From positions 36,505-100,504 of the forward strand of contig JAKLJX010000003.1 in NCBI GenBank assembly GCA_023150945.1: DNA of 64,000 bases. Reading direction: 5' to 3'. The notes beneath the pieces were generated by a model. It was not told where the DNA came from and did no database searches. It saw only the letters and a program-made list of their open reading frames with translations. Both the position numbers and the translations under genes were made by a program. The stretch comes from a bacterium (GTDB lineage: Bacteria; Zhuqueibacterota; Zhuqueibacteria; Zhuqueibacterales; Zhuqueibacteraceae). This document shows positions 20,190 to 29,754 of this stretch, in pieces. How positions within the stretch are numbered: the first letter of the stretch is position 1; each line of letters starts with the position of its first letter.

Positions 20190-20501
20190 TCACCAGGAAC
20201 GGCGTCCACCGCCGTTGCCGCCGCGGCGTTCGAAGCCACCGCTGCTGCGCCGGTCGTTGGTGCGCGGCCGGGCTTCATTGACGTTCAGCGATTTGCCATC
20301 GAGATCGCGGCCGTTCAAGCCGGTCATGGCGGCTTCGGCTTCGCTCTTGGCGGGCATTTCCACAAAGCCAAAGCCTTTGGATTCGCCGCTGAACTTGTCC
20401 TTGATGATCTCAGCAGAGGTCACCTGCCCGAATGTTTCGAACATCTGTTGCAGGGCATCGGGGGTGACGCGGCGCGAGAGGTTGCCAACGAAAATCTTCA
20501 T
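20190..20501 (-). CDS. RRM-type RNA-binding protein
   Basis: This 103-aa protein has one RNA recognition motif with RNP2 KIFVGNLS at residues 2-9 and RNP1 KGFGFVEM at about 42-49. A glycine/arginine-rich tail follows (SSGGFERRGGNGGGRR). Bacterial one-RRM Gly-rich proteins act on mRNA structure or stability, often in the cold. It is 50 nt downstream of the RhlE-type helicase and is read in the same direction, which suggests a joint RNA-remodelling unit. Confidence 0.92.
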   Translation of the reverse strand: MKIFVGNLSRRVTPDALQQMFETFGQVTSAEIIKDKFSGESKGFGFVEMPAKSEAEAAMTGLNGRDLDGKSLNVNEARPRTNDRRSSGGFERRGGNGGGRRSW

Positions 20502-20551
20502 GAGAAAACCATCCTGAGATTAGATGTGAACAGCATCAGTGTGATTGATGA

Positions 20552-21802
20552 CTAATTGAATGCGAAACGCCGGCTGCGGGACCGGCCCGCGGCCGGGCCG
20601 CCGTTGCGCCGGGCATAGCCGCGCGGCGCAAAGCTCCGGTGCCGGCGTTCGCGTGGCTCCGCCGTGGCGGAAGAAACCCGACTGTAATCAAAGCCGGCCA
20701 GGGTGTGGCGCGGGATTTTGGCCTTGATCAATTGTTGAATGGCGGAAAAAGCACTTTCCTCCACCGGCGTGACCAGGGTGAGCGCGTCGCCCACAGCTTG
20801 GGCGCGGGCCGTGCGGCCGATGCGATGCACGTAGTCCTCCGGCGTCATCGGCACGTCGAAATTGATCACGTGCGAAATGCCGTCGATGTCCAGGCCGCGC
20901 GCGGCAATATCGGTAGCCACCAAAATGCGGTAGGCGCGCTCGCGGAATCCTGCGAGCGCAGCCAAACGCTGGCCTTGCGTGCGGTCGCCGTGAATCATCG
21001 CGGCCTTGAAACCGCTTTCTTTCAGGCGGCGCGCCAGGCGCTCGGTGCGATCCTTGGTGCGCGCGAACACCAGCACGGATTCCATCTCATGCTGCTGCAA
21101 CAACGCCATCAGCAACTCGGTTTTGAGATGCATCGGCACCGGATATGCGAACTGGCTCACGCCCTCGGCAGGCGCTGCCTGCCGGCCGACCTGCACCGTG
21201 GCCGGGTCGCGCAAAATCTTGCGGCTGAGCTCGAGAATTTCTCTGGGCATGGTGGCGGAAAACATCATGGTCTGGCGCTGCTGCGGCAGGCGGGCGATGA
21301 TGCGGTTGACATCGGGCAGAAAGCCCATGTCGAGCATGCGATCGGCCTCGTCGAGCACGAGCACTTCTAGGCCGTCAAACCGGCCCACGCCGTTCTTCAT
21401 GTGATCCAGCAGCCGGCCGGGCGTGGCCACGATGACGTCGGTGGCCAGGCGCAAAGCGCGCTGTTGCGGCGGAATGCCGACGCCGCCGTAGATCGCGGCC
21501 GTGTAGAGTTTGGTGTACTGAATAAGGCCTTGCATGACTTCATTGATCTGCGCCGCCAGCTCGCGCGTGGGCGTCAGAATCAGCGCGCGGATTTTGCCGC
21601 TCATGATGGGATGCAGCCGGTTCAAGATCGGCAGGGCAAAGGCCGCGGTCTTGCCGGTGCCGGTTTGCGCGCAGCCGATGAGATCCTGGCCGGTGAGGGC
21701 AACGGGAATTGCCTGTTCTTGAATCGGAGTCGGCTCATGATAGCCCAACTGGTCGAGCGCTTTGAGCAGATCGGCATGCAAGCCGAAACGGTGAAACGAC
21801 AT
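20552..21802 (-). CDS. ATP-dependent DEAD-box RNA helicase, RhlE type
   Basis: This 416-aa helicase has all the core motifs: Q-motif (GYHEPTPIQEQAIP), Walker A AQTGTGKTAAF, PTRELA, TPGRL, DEAD, SAT, RGLDID and HRIGRTAR. The arginine-rich C-terminus (RERRHRSFAPRGYARR) is short. It unwinds RNA duplexes in ribosome assembly or mRNA turnover. The start MSFHRFGLHADLL fits RhlE-type proteins. It is co-directional with the RRM gene downstream. Confidence 0.93.
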   Translation of the reverse strand: MSFHRFGLHADLLKALDQLGYHEPTPIQEQAIPVALTGQDLIGCAQTGTGKTAAFALPILNRLHPIMSGKIRALILTPTRELAAQINEVMQGLIQYTKLYTAAIYGGVGIPPQQRALRLATDVIVATPGRLLDHMKNGVGRFDGLEVLVLDEADRMLDMGFLPDVNRIIARLPQQRQTMMFSATMPREILELSRKILRDPATVQVGRQAAPAEGVSQFAYPVPMHLKTELLMALLQQHEMESVLVFARTKDRTERLARRLKESGFKAAMIHGDRTQGQRLAALAGFRERAYRILVATDIAARGLDIDGISHVINFDVPMTPEDYVHRIGRTARAQAVGDALTLVTPVEESAFSAIQQLIKAKIPRHTLAGFDYSRVSSATAEPRERRHRSFAPRGYARRNGGPAAGRSRSRRFAFN

Positions 21803-22496
21803 GATTGTCCTTGAAAATTGGTCGCGGCGGGAAAGTGCAAAGAGATCACTCTCTTCCGGAAGCGATTGAATGGAGAAATGTTACCGTGGCCCGGGAATCT
21901 CTTTGTCTTCAAGTCAGCTCTTGACTTCTTCCACCAATGCCAACGGCAGCAGGGCAGGGGGCTGTGCGGAATGCAGCAGCACAGAAGAGATGAATGCGAA
22001 GAATTTCGGCAATAACCACTGAGTGTTTGGGGTGGGATCACGCGCGGATCGACGACAACCGAGGCTCATCACCACCTGTGTTGCGTATCAACTCTATGCC
22101 GCCGCTCTGAGGCGAACCTTTTGATCTTCGCCTTTCGCAGCCCGTTTGTGATACGCGGGGCCAACATACGAATAACTTGCGCCGAATACAAGCACGAATA
22201 TGATTATTTCCAACTTGTCAAACACTGTCACTCTGATCACCCCGTTCGCTCCTCCAGCGACCTGCTCTCGCACGCGATAGCGGCAAAAACTGCGGCCGGG
22301 AGGTTTGCCGTGTGAGTATTGCCTGCCGAATCCAATCGGTGCGACCGCTTTTCAGCCGCACGCCTCATCGCACTTCTGGGGAAGCGATATCCCTGAGCTC
22401 GTGGATTTGGAGTTGATTTTCTGCGCTGAAACGCATTCATTGCGAATCAAAAATCTGGTTGCAAACCAACGCCGGCGCATGCCGCTGCGCTTTCCT
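21803..22496. other. Long intergenic stretch between divergent genes
   Basis: About 690 nt with no convincing gene. The frame that continues upstream of the GH113-like gene (22305-22496) has no signal or ribosome site and the first good start is at 22497. Near 22170-22210 a TTGCGC-N16-TATGAT pair could be a plus-strand promoter, but it is weak. The 5' region of the helicase gene lies on the left side; no obvious promoter is readable. Confidence 0.4.
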
Positions 22497-24812
22497 ATGA
22501 AAACAATTCGCCTGACTCATATTCTTCCTTTGATCATCCTGCTGTCCAGCTTCTACTATCTCGGCAACACTCCCCGCCAACAGGAGGATCGCCACCGCTG
22601 GCCCGCGCGCGAGCAAATTCTCGACAATCTCTTTTCCGGCCGGCGGCTGCTTTTCGTCTACGGCACCGGACGGCCGGAGCGGGTGGCGCAATATCGCGCC
22701 TGGGCCGCAGAGTACCAGAAGCGCACGCGCCGGCTGCAAATCTCCATCAAAAGCGATCGCGAGGTGACGCACGCGGAACTTGCCTCACAAGCCGTCTATC
22801 TCGCCGGCACCGTCGCTTCCAACTCCTGGCTGGCCTATTTCTCACCGCAACTGCCGGTGAAATTCAATCGAGACGGGTTTCAGTTCTTGGGCAAGGACTA
22901 CCGCGAACCCGGCGATCTCATCGCGCTGTTCTACCCCAATCCGGCAAACCCGCAACAGCCGTTGTTGCTGCTGGCCGGCAATCGTGATGAAGAAGTGTTG
23001 CGCTCGGAGCTGTTTCGGCCGGGCGGCGATTATCGCGTCTTCCGCAACGGCGAATGCCTGGTGTTCGGCAATTTCTCACAGGCCGCGGATCGGCGCTGGG
23101 CTTTCGATTCCGCCGGCCACCATGACTTTGCCGCGGAAATGCGGCTGGCGAAGGAAACCGAACACTTTCGCTTTTACACGCATGGCGCGGTGTTGCCGGC
23201 CGCCGAGCTGGAGCAGTTTGCGGCGGAACGTGAGCAGCACTATGAGCGTCTCACGGCATTGCTGGGCAGGCGCGCGCGCGGCATGCTGATCAACTTTCAC
23301 CTCTATCCCAATTTTGAAGAAAAGGGTTTGATCACCGCCAACACCGAAATCGCGCATTGTGATCGCGAGCGCCAGGCGGTGCATGTGACGGTCAATCACT
23401 GGGTACGTGGTGAGACCGAAGGCTGCGAAGCGGATCTGGTGATTGCCCGAGCGTTGGGTGTGCCCCGGCACGCGTTGCTGGCAACCGGCTTGCGCGTGTC
23501 ATTCACGGACAACTGGCGCAACCACGGCTACGAGTATTGGGCCAGCCGGCTTTATCTCTCCGGCAATGTACCGGCGCTGGCAGAGATGCTCGACAATGCC
23601 AAATTCGAGCGCGAATCCTACTTGATGATGCAGCCGCTGGCCGCGACCTTCACCAATTTTCTGGTCCAACTTTGGGGCCACGAAAAATTTCTGGCAAACT
23701 TTGCTGACTGGTCGCCGGCTGCTGCAGAGGTCCCGCGCCTGGATCAGGAATGGCGGGCCTACCTCGAGCAACTGGCGCAGAGATTCCACGCGCAAATCGC
23801 GGACGACATTACGCGCTTTCCCCAGGCGGATTCGTTTCAAAAAGGCTTCTGCCACGCCCATGAAGGTTATCAAATTTACAACGGTTATCTCTCGCGCCGC
23901 TCCGACGAAGCGCTGACCAAGTTGGCGGACCTGGGTGTGAATGCGGTCTCCATCACACCTTTTACTGCGATCACCGATCCGCAGCGACCCGAGTTTTTTG
24001 GCTTTTGGCGCAGCGCCGGCAGCGAGAACGATGAAAGCGTGATCCATGCTGCGCACACGGCGCAGCGATTGGGGATGGCCGTCATGCTCAAACCGCATAT
24101 CTGGGTGGGACACGGCGGCTGGCCGGGCGACATCAAAATGGCCAGCCCGCAAGACTGGCGGCAGTTCTTTGATTTCTACTACCGTTGGATTCGCCACTAT
24201 GCCCTGCTCGCGGAGATGTACGGCATGGAGCGATTCTGCATCGGTGTGGAACTGGCACAGACGACGCTCGGCCATGAGCAGGAGTGGCGCGATTTGATCG
24301 CCAAAGTGCGGCGGTTGTACAGCGGCGAGCTGGTTTATGCCGCCAATTGGGGAGAGGAGTTCGAAAACATTCGCTTCTGGGATGCGCTCGACTATCTCGG
24401 CCTCAATTGCTACTATCCGTTGAGTGACCAGGAAGAGGCGAGTGCTGCCGATCTGCGGCGCGGTGCGGCAGCGGCCATGGCAAAGGTCGCGGCGGTGGCC
24501 TGGCGTTTTCGCAAACCGGTGCTGCTCACCGAAGTCGGCTTCACCAGCACGGCCGCACCCTGGCAGCAGCCGCACGCTGAGGGCCGCGGCCGGCCGCTGA
24601 ATCTGGCGGATCAAGCGCGCTGCTATGAGGCCGTGTTTCAGGCGGTTGCCGGCAAGTTTTGGTGCCGTGGCCTCTATTGGTGGAAGTGGCCGAGTGATCT
24701 CGCGCAAGGCGGACCGCTGGACACCGAATTCACGCCCAACAACAAACCGGCGGAGCAGGTGGTGGCGCGGTGGTATCGCAACGGCTTGGCGCCGGCCCTG
24801 GGTTCGCGGTAG
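22497..24812 (+). CDS. Degenerate metallopeptidase-like domain fused to a GH113-like glycoside hydrolase
   Basis: This 771-aa protein has an N-terminal membrane anchor or signal (residues 5-22). About residues 215-400 look like an M1/MA-type gluzincin fold (HFRFYTHG, yWASRLYLSGNVPAL, a long helix block), but no HExxH motif is present. The C-terminal 330 residues are a TIM barrel of GH113 type: LGVNAVSITPF, KPHIWVGH, FCIGVELAQT, YAANWGEEF, LGLNCYYPL and LLTEVGF. The two Glu in GVEL and TEVG are the likely acid/base and nucleophile. GH113 enzymes cut beta-mannan. The start at 22497 is preferred because it begins the hydrophobic segment. The combination suggests an extracytoplasmic glycan enzyme. 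Confidence 0.75.
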   Translation: MKTIRLTHILPLIILLSSFYYLGNTPRQQEDRHRWPAREQILDNLFSGRRLLFVYGTGRPERVAQYRAWAAEYQKRTRRLQISIKSDREVTHAELASQAVYLAGTVASNSWLAYFSPQLPVKFNRDGFQFLGKDYREPGDLIALFYPNPANPQQPLLLLAGNRDEEVLRSELFRPGGDYRVFRNGECLVFGNFSQAADRRWAFDSAGHHDFAAEMRLAKETEHFRFYTHGAVLPAAELEQFAAEREQHYERLTALLGRRARGMLINFHLYPNFEEKGLITANTEIAHCDRERQAVHVTVNHWVRGETEGCEADLVIARALGVPRHALLATGLRVSFTDNWRNHGYEYWASRLYLSGNVPALAEMLDNAKFERESYLMMQPLAATFTNFLVQLWGHEKFLANFADWSPAAAEVPRLDQEWRAYLEQLAQRFHAQIADDITRFPQADSFQKGFCHAHEGYQIYNGYLSRRSDEALTKLADLGVNAVSITPFTAITDPQRPEFFGFWRSAGSENDESVIHAAHTAQRLGMAVMLKPHIWVGHGGWPGDIKMASPQDWRQFFDFYYRWIRHYALLAEMYGMERFCIGVELAQTTLGHEQEWRDLIAKVRRLYSGELVYAANWGEEFENIRFWDALDYLGLNCYYPLSDQEEASAADLRRGAAAAMAKVAAVAWRFRKPVLLTEVGFTSTAAPWQQPHAEGRGRPLNLADQARCYEAVFQAVAGKFWCRGLYWWKWPSDLAQGGPLDTEFTPNNKPAEQVVARWYRNGLAPALGSR

Positions 24813-25189
24813 TGAGGGAAGAGTACTCTGACAGCGCAACGAGAGTGACAGCCCTGTGCAGTGGCATCAAGATGTTTCGGCTGTTTCTTCCCGGACGATG
24901 GATCCGCCTGGTTGCCTGGCGACAGTCACCGCATTCAGTACCCACGAAACTTGCAGTATGCAATGGAAATCCTTCTTGCACCACCCAAGCAAGTCCGCGG
25001 CTCCGAAGTTGTCCTTCTGAAGCATCTTGTGAAGCACGCGGCGCCCAAATCATCACAGGATCCATTCTGGATAGCATGAGGCGGCGAGACGTCTTTCTCA
25101 GGCACTGCGCGCTTGAATTCTCCTGCCGATGAGCAGATGCCGCGCGGCAGCAGACGCGATGCGATTACTTTCATTCAGGCCAAATGACC
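24813..25189. other. Intergenic stretch between convergent genes with one hairpin repeat
   Basis: There is no gene. The right part holds an imperfect inverted repeat (25009-25076) of the GGATCTTGTGAA...TCACAGGATCC family that also occurs at 57169-57241. Both flanking genes end here, so the dyad may also help termination. Confidence 0.5.
25009..25076. repeat. Dispersed hairpin repeat, copy 1 (ATCTTGTGAA family)
   Basis: GTCCTTCTGAAGCATCTTGT at the left pairs with the inverse of TCACAGGATCCATTCTGGAT at the right. The same architecture and core words are seen at 57169-57241, and a left-arm fragment near 56757-56780. It is non-coding and lies between convergent genes. Confidence 0.6.
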
Positions 25190-28100
25190 TTATTTCGCCA
25201 GCAACATCTTCCGCACCGCCACTTCCTCGCCGGCTTCCACGCGCAGCAGATAAATGCCGGTGCTTGCCCGGCGGCCGGCGGCATCCTTGCCCTGCCACAG
25301 CAGCGTGTGCGTGCCGGCCAGCTGCAAGCCGTCAAACAGCGTCGCGACTTCGCGGCCCAGCACATCGAAAATGCGGATGATCACGCGCTCGGGCTGCGGC
25401 AGATCATAAACGATCTTCGTCGTGGGATTGAAGGGATTGGGAAAATTCTGCTGCACGGCAAACACCTGCGGCAGACCGCGGCTGGGATTCTCCGCCACCG
25501 AGGTAATCGGCGGCAACTGCAGCCGCTCCCGTTCTTGGGAGATCACGAAAATCGCCGAGCCATAAGCCGGCAGCGTGACGGCCACGGCGCCCAGGGCCGC
25601 GCCCGTCGCAGTTTGATGGGTGTCGCTGTAGAGATTGTTCAGAAAATAGGTTTGATCGCCAGCCAGCCCGCCGGTGAACTCGAGCAGATTGGCGCCGGTC
25701 AAATCCAGGGTCACGGACTTTTCCGAGGCGGCGAAGTTGACCACGGTGAGGCCGTTGTGGTCGGGATAGGGCCGCACGAAGGCATACACCAGGCCGTCGC
25801 TGGTGTTCACGCGAATGAAGTCAGGTTCGTCACTGGCGTTGACGTTGAAATCGCGGTTGGTGTCCTGCTTGTGCTGGCGAAAGGCGGGGAATTGCGCGCG
25901 GATTTGCACGATCTTTTGATAGTGCGGCAGCAGCAGGGCGCGGCCGCTGAAGTTGAAATCCACCACGCGCCGCACGCGATCTTCCTTGTCGCCCGAGATG
26001 CCCTTGCCGTAGCCCACTTCCTGGCCCTGCATGATGCCGGGGATGCCGGGCGCGGTGAACAGCACGCTCGCCATCGGCAGGGTTTTCTCGAAGGAATCGT
26101 AACGGTAGGTGATGCGATCCTCGTCCTGCGTTTCCATGAAACGGAAATAGTGGGAGTTGGTGCCGGGATAGAACTCGCCGTTGATCAGGTCATTGTGCAG
26201 ATTGGTGACGGCGGTGGCGCTAAAGCCGAAATTGCGGATTTGGTTGAAATAGAGCTTGAAGTCATAAGCCGCGTCCACACCGCCGTCGCGATCGGCGTAA
26301 ATCACTTCGGTGCCCGCGCCGGTGCCGTCGTCTTCACCGAGCAGCAGAATATCCGGTTTGATTTTCTTGAGCGCGGCGCGCACCGGCCGGTCGAAAAAGG
26401 CTTCCCCGTAGCGGCGATGCGGACCCCAGTAAACATCCAGGCGGTAGCCATCCAGCCCGAATTCCAGCAGCCAGTGCTGCATCACTTCGAGCATGTAGGT
26501 GCGCGCATCGATGTCGGTCCAATCCCAATTCAACAACTGCTCGCTGAAACCGCTGTAGTAGTAGAAGCCGAAGGCATCAGCCGACTGCCCCAGGCCGTTG
26601 GTGTTGTGCGGAATGTTGCTGTGCTGATAGAACGGCCAGTAGGGGGAATCAATGCCGTGCAGCCGCGCATGCTCGGCAAAGGGATGAAAGCGGCTGCTGT
26701 GATTGGGCGTGAAATCGAGAATGACTTTCAGGCCCAGCTCGTGCGCGTGGGCAATGAAGTCTTTGAAATCTTGATTGCTGCCGTATTCCGGCGCGACGTT
26801 GTAAAAGTCCACGATGTTGTAGCCGATGCCGTAGCGATTGTCGATGGTGAAGGCATTGTCCATCACCGGCAGAATCCAGAGCACGCTGAAACCCAGGGCT
26901 TTGATCCTTTCGAGAAACGGCCGGGCCGCCTTGATCGTGCCGGCGGAAGTGAGGCCTTTGAAGAACATGATGTAAATGCGGGCCTCACGCACCCAGGCGG
27001 GGTTGTTGCGCACCGTGTTCAGTGTGATCACGCCGGAGGGCGCCACCGTGACGAACTGCCGGCTCCAATCCTGGTTGCCGTCCGGGTCGCGCGCCGTGAG
27101 TGTGAAAAAGTATTCGCCCGCCAGCACCGGCCGGGCCACGGTCACCACTGCGCCGCTTTGGCCGTTGGCGCCGAGCGGCGCCGGATTGTCGGCATCTTCC
27201 TGCCAGGTGAATTGCAGCAGTGCGGCCTGGCCAGGGTCAGGATCCACGCTTTGAAAACCTTGCAGCCGCAGCTCGGTCCGGCTGGTGTCAAAGGTGATCA
27301 CCGCCACGGGATCGTGATCGACTACGCGTTTGATCAACACCGGGCTTGAGACTTGGGTAACACCGCCCGGCGTGGCCTCGAAGCGGAAGCTGTTATCTCC
27401 TTCCAGCAACGCCAGGGTGGTGTCGAATTTGCCGGCGTTCACGCGCACGCGCCAGGTGAGGTCATTCTGCCGCAACACGCCGCTGGTCAGAGTGTTGTCG
27501 AGTTCGCCATCGGATTTGTAGACTTCGCCGCGCACGCGCCAGCTTGGTTTGCGGGTGGTCGCCGGCTGCGTGAGAATCTGCACCGGATCGCCCTGCACCT
27601 CGAAAGTCGTGCTGTCGGCCGAGAGGCTGCCGGCGGCATTGCGCACCGCGAGTTTCAGCGTATGCCGGCCGTTGCTGAGCGGCGTGGCCGGTGTGAAACT
27701 CAGCAGCTTGGTGTTGGGATCGTAGAAGGATTCGAGATTGGTGTAAGCCGTGCCGTCAATCTCCAGGCGCAGGCTGGCGAGATCGATGGCCTGCTGGCGC
27801 GAGGGGAAGAGGTACGCCGTGATGCGCGGCAGTTGCGCCTTGACCACGCTGGAAACCGAATTGGGCAGGAGGTAGTGAATCGTCGGGCTCTTGGTATAGA
27901 GAATCGAGTTGTTGTTGTCGGAAGGATTTTGCCGCGGGTTGAGCGGGTCCGGCCGCCATCCCGAGCTGACGCCGTTCTCGTTGAATTTGTATTGATAGGC
28001 GCCCGGCACGCGGCCGCTCACCGGTCCGCCCACGCGCAAGCGCACGGTTTTTTCCCACTGGCCGGTGGCGGCGTTGAAAGTCATGCGGGAGGGCGCGTTG

Positions 28101-28285
28101 GCTGAGATGCTGCCGCCGCTGTTAGGGCCCCAGTTGTTGAATTCACCGGGAAGAAAAACCGTGGTGGGATTGCCGGTGGATTTGTAGTAGAAGAAGACAT
28201 CAACGCTGTCGGATTGGGCGCGGCCGGCGGCCGACAGCAACAGCAGGAAGGCGGCGGTCAGGGTCAGCAAACGAAAACGGTACAT
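25190..28285 (-). CDS. Secreted GH13 alpha-amylase-family enzyme with C-terminal sorting domain
   Basis: This 1031-aa protein has a signal peptide (about 1-25, GRAQ), an N-terminal E-set/CBM48-like starch-binding segment (VFLPGEFNNWG), further Ig-like repeats, and a GH13 catalytic barrel. Region I is DFTPNHSS, region II GYRLDVYW with the nucleophile Asp, region III LLLGEDDG with the acid Glu. Region IV reads ETQDED, keeping the Asp but lacking the usual His. The end has NFPNPFNPTTKI and VLGREVATL, a C-terminal sorting domain of the type used by T9SS-like secretion. GGAGG 6 nt before the ATG at 28285 fixes the start. It acts on alpha-glucans outside the cell. Confidence 0.9.
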   Translation of the reverse strand: MYRFRLLTLTAAFLLLLSAAGRAQSDSVDVFFYYKSTGNPTTVFLPGEFNNWGPNSGGSISANAPSRMTFNAATGQWEKTVRLRVGGPVSGRVPGAYQYKFNENGVSSGWRPDPLNPRQNPSDNNNSILYTKSPTIHYLLPNSVSSVVKAQLPRITAYLFPSRQQAIDLASLRLEIDGTAYTNLESFYDPNTKLLSFTPATPLSNGRHTLKLAVRNAAGSLSADSTTFEVQGDPVQILTQPATTRKPSWRVRGEVYKSDGELDNTLTSGVLRQNDLTWRVRVNAGKFDTTLALLEGDNSFRFEATPGGVTQVSSPVLIKRVVDHDPVAVITFDTSRTELRLQGFQSVDPDPGQAALLQFTWQEDADNPAPLGANGQSGAVVTVARPVLAGEYFFTLTARDPDGNQDWSRQFVTVAPSGVITLNTVRNNPAWVREARIYIMFFKGLTSAGTIKAARPFLERIKALGFSVLWILPVMDNAFTIDNRYGIGYNIVDFYNVAPEYGSNQDFKDFIAHAHELGLKVILDFTPNHSSRFHPFAEHARLHGIDSPYWPFYQHSNIPHNTNGLGQSADAFGFYYYSGFSEQLLNWDWTDIDARTYMLEVMQHWLLEFGLDGYRLDVYWGPHRRYGEAFFDRPVRAALKKIKPDILLLGEDDGTGAGTEVIYADRDGGVDAAYDFKLYFNQIRNFGFSATAVTNLHNDLINGEFYPGTNSHYFRFMETQDEDRITYRYDSFEKTLPMASVLFTAPGIPGIMQGQEVGYGKGISGDKEDRVRRVVDFNFSGRALLLPHYQKIVQIRAQFPAFRQHKQDTNRDFNVNASDEPDFIRVNTSDGLVYAFVRPYPDHNGLTVVNFAASEKSVTLDLTGANLLEFTGGLAGDQTYFLNNLYSDTHQTATGAALGAVAVTLPAYGSAIFVISQERERLQLPPITSVAENPSRGLPQVFAVQQNFPNPFNPTTKIVYDLPQPERVIIRIFDVLGREVATLFDGLQLAGTHTLLWQGKDAAGRRASTGIYLLRVEAGEEVAVRKMLLAK

Positions 28286-28613
28286 GAGTTCCTCCGAAAG
28301 GATTGGCATACCAACAAGCGCGGCAAAACACGAGATCTATCACGACAAGGCCAGGCCGGGCACCCTGCAGAAGGGCTGCTCCGGTGCTTGGCACAAATCC
28401 CACATGAGTAGAGTTAGGTTTCTGTACACTCCAGAAACGAAGAAACCGCCTGGGCGCTTTGCCCTAAAGCGTGCACAAGTGGAAGCAAAAGTAATTTCGT
28501 TCATGACGGAGCGCCCGGGCGGTGGAAACTCTGATGGTTTTTGATGCAACGGCCAAGCCGTTGCAGAACACTGGATTCACTGCCCGTCACATCGCATTCG
28601 CCGAAGTGCAACC
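28286..28613. other. Intergenic stretch between divergent genes with repeats
   Basis: There is no gene. It holds the GTTTCTG/CAGAAAC dyad (28418-28438), a long imperfect inverted repeat with ACCGCCTGGGCGCT arms (28445-28523) and a fragment of the dispersed ATGCAACGGCC repeat family (28534-28572). Confidence 0.5.
28445..28572. repeat. Inverted repeat plus partial copy of the ATGCAACGGCC repeat family
   Basis: ACCGCCTGGGCGCT (28445-28458) pairs with AGCGCCCGGGCGGT (28510-28523), with one extra mismatch. Directly after it, TTTTTGATGCAACGGCCAAG and CCGTTGCAG repeat the 3' half of the elements at 54963-55070 and 57026-57135. Confidence 0.6.
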
Positions 28614-28955
28614 ATGCCGAAACCCAACCTCGCCTCATTCACCGCGCGCGTGAAGCAATTGCTCAAAAAAATTCCGCGCGGCAAAGTGGCCACCTACGGC
28701 CAAATCGCTGCGCTCGCCGGCATGCCGCGTGCGGCCCGCCAAGTCGCGTGGATTTTGCACGCCTCCGCAGAAAAAGAACGGCTGCCGTGGCATCGCGTCA
28801 TCAACCGCAACGGCATGATTTCGCTGCCGCGCCTGCAGGGTTACGAACTGCAGCGCGAGCTGCTGCGCCGCGAAGGCGTCGCGTTCGGTCTGCGCGACGT
28901 CATCGACCTCGAACGCTTTCAATGGCGGCCGCAGCCGGCCCGATCACGCCGGTGA
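28614..28955 (+). CDS. Alkyltransferase-like protein (ATL), MGMT fold without catalytic Cys
   Basis: This 113-aa protein is the single DNA-binding domain of the O6-alkylguanine transferase family: VATYGQIAALAG, ARQVAWILHA, then PWHRVINRNGMIS. The active-site PCHR of the enzyme is PWHR here (Trp59), the hallmark of ATL proteins. These bind O6-alkylguanine, flip it and recruit nucleotide-excision repair, without alkyl transfer. The length is typical. It stands alone, convergent with the gene ending at 28968. Confidence 0.92.
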   Translation: MPKPNLASFTARVKQLLKKIPRGKVATYGQIAALAGMPRAARQVAWILHASAEKERLPWHRVINRNGMISLPRLQGYELQRELLRREGVAFGLRDVIDLERFQWRPQPARSRR

Positions 28956-28967
28956 AAATCGGCGGGT

Positions 28968-29699
28968 TCACTCCGCTTGCAAGCGCACCCGGTCAAACCA
29001 AATGACGCGCTTGCCGTCGTCGGACACGCGGCGCAGCGGCAAAGTCACCGGGCCGAATGATTTGTAATCCTCCCACGAGTAACCGCCTTCGCGACCGCTT
29101 TCCAATTTATAGCGCCACCTTTGAATGCGAAAACTGGCGGGATCCACGTACAGCCAGTACTGATCGCCCGGGGTCAGGCCTACGCCCGCGAAAGAAAGAT
29201 GCAGCACGCGCTGGCGCACGCCGCCCTTCTTCTCTGCCGGCATTTCCTGCAGCTTGACGCCGGGGTCGAATAGCTTGAACGGCATGATCAGCCAGTATGT
29301 GTCGTTGATGAACAGCGCGTAGCCGCGTTCGAGCATCTGCTGCGTGGTGGAATCCGACGGCGGCTGGCCGTCGATCAACACCCTGCCGGTTTTTTGATAA
29401 ATGTCACTGAACTCGATGCGGTGCGCGCTGCCGTTGCGGCTGTCATTCCAGGAGAGAACGTAGCCATTGGTACGGCGATTCCACACGTGACTGCGGCGGG
29501 TCACCTCCGCGCCTTCACTGGCGACCACAAAATCAAAGGCAAGCTCGGTCGTCTTCTCCCAATTCTGCAAGCCACCCAGCGCGTTCATCACCTGCTCGGC
29601 CAGTTCACGCGCGGCGCCCGCCGGCGCTTGCGCGAAGCTCTCAGGGGCGGCCACCCAGATGGCCGCGCCGATGACAAACTGCAACACTGCTTTTTTCAT
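28968..29699 (-). CDS. Secreted hypothetical protein (LolA-like beta-fold)
   Basis: This 243-aa protein starts at ATG 29699 with a signal peptide (MKKAVLQFVIGAAIWVAAPESFAQ). GAGGAG lies about 9 nt upstream. The mature part has LEAELFVD-like strands (ELAFDFVVASEGAEV, RRSHVWNRRTNGYVL, FRIQRWRYKLESG) and a pattern found in periplasmic proteins with a LolA/LolB half-barrel (also DUF6503-type). Two segments, GDQYWLYVDPASFRIQRW and GPVTLPLRRV, fit that fold. It follows the EamA transporter by 55 nt and probably shares its transcript. A lipid or hydrophobic ligand is possible. Confidence 0.6.
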   Translation of the reverse strand: MKKAVLQFVIGAAIWVAAPESFAQAPAGAARELAEQVMNALGGLQNWEKTTELAFDFVVASEGAEVTRRSHVWNRRTNGYVLSWNDSRNGSAHRIEFSDIYQKTGRVLIDGQPPSDSTTQQMLERGYALFINDTYWLIMPFKLFDPGVKLQEMPAEKKGGVRQRVLHLSFAGVGLTPGDQYWLYVDPASFRIQRWRYKLESGREGGYSWEDYKSFGPVTLPLRRVSDDGKRVIWFDRVRLQAE

Positions 29700-29754
29700 A
29701 ATCCGATTCTCCTCGACCAGTTCGATTTGCCGCGTTCGTTGCGGCGCGTCCGCC

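Noticed and set aside
25184..27349. Open frame of 721 codons opposite the GH13 gene
   Set aside because: It is antisense to a well-supported enzyme, with no motif, signal or ribosome site of its own.
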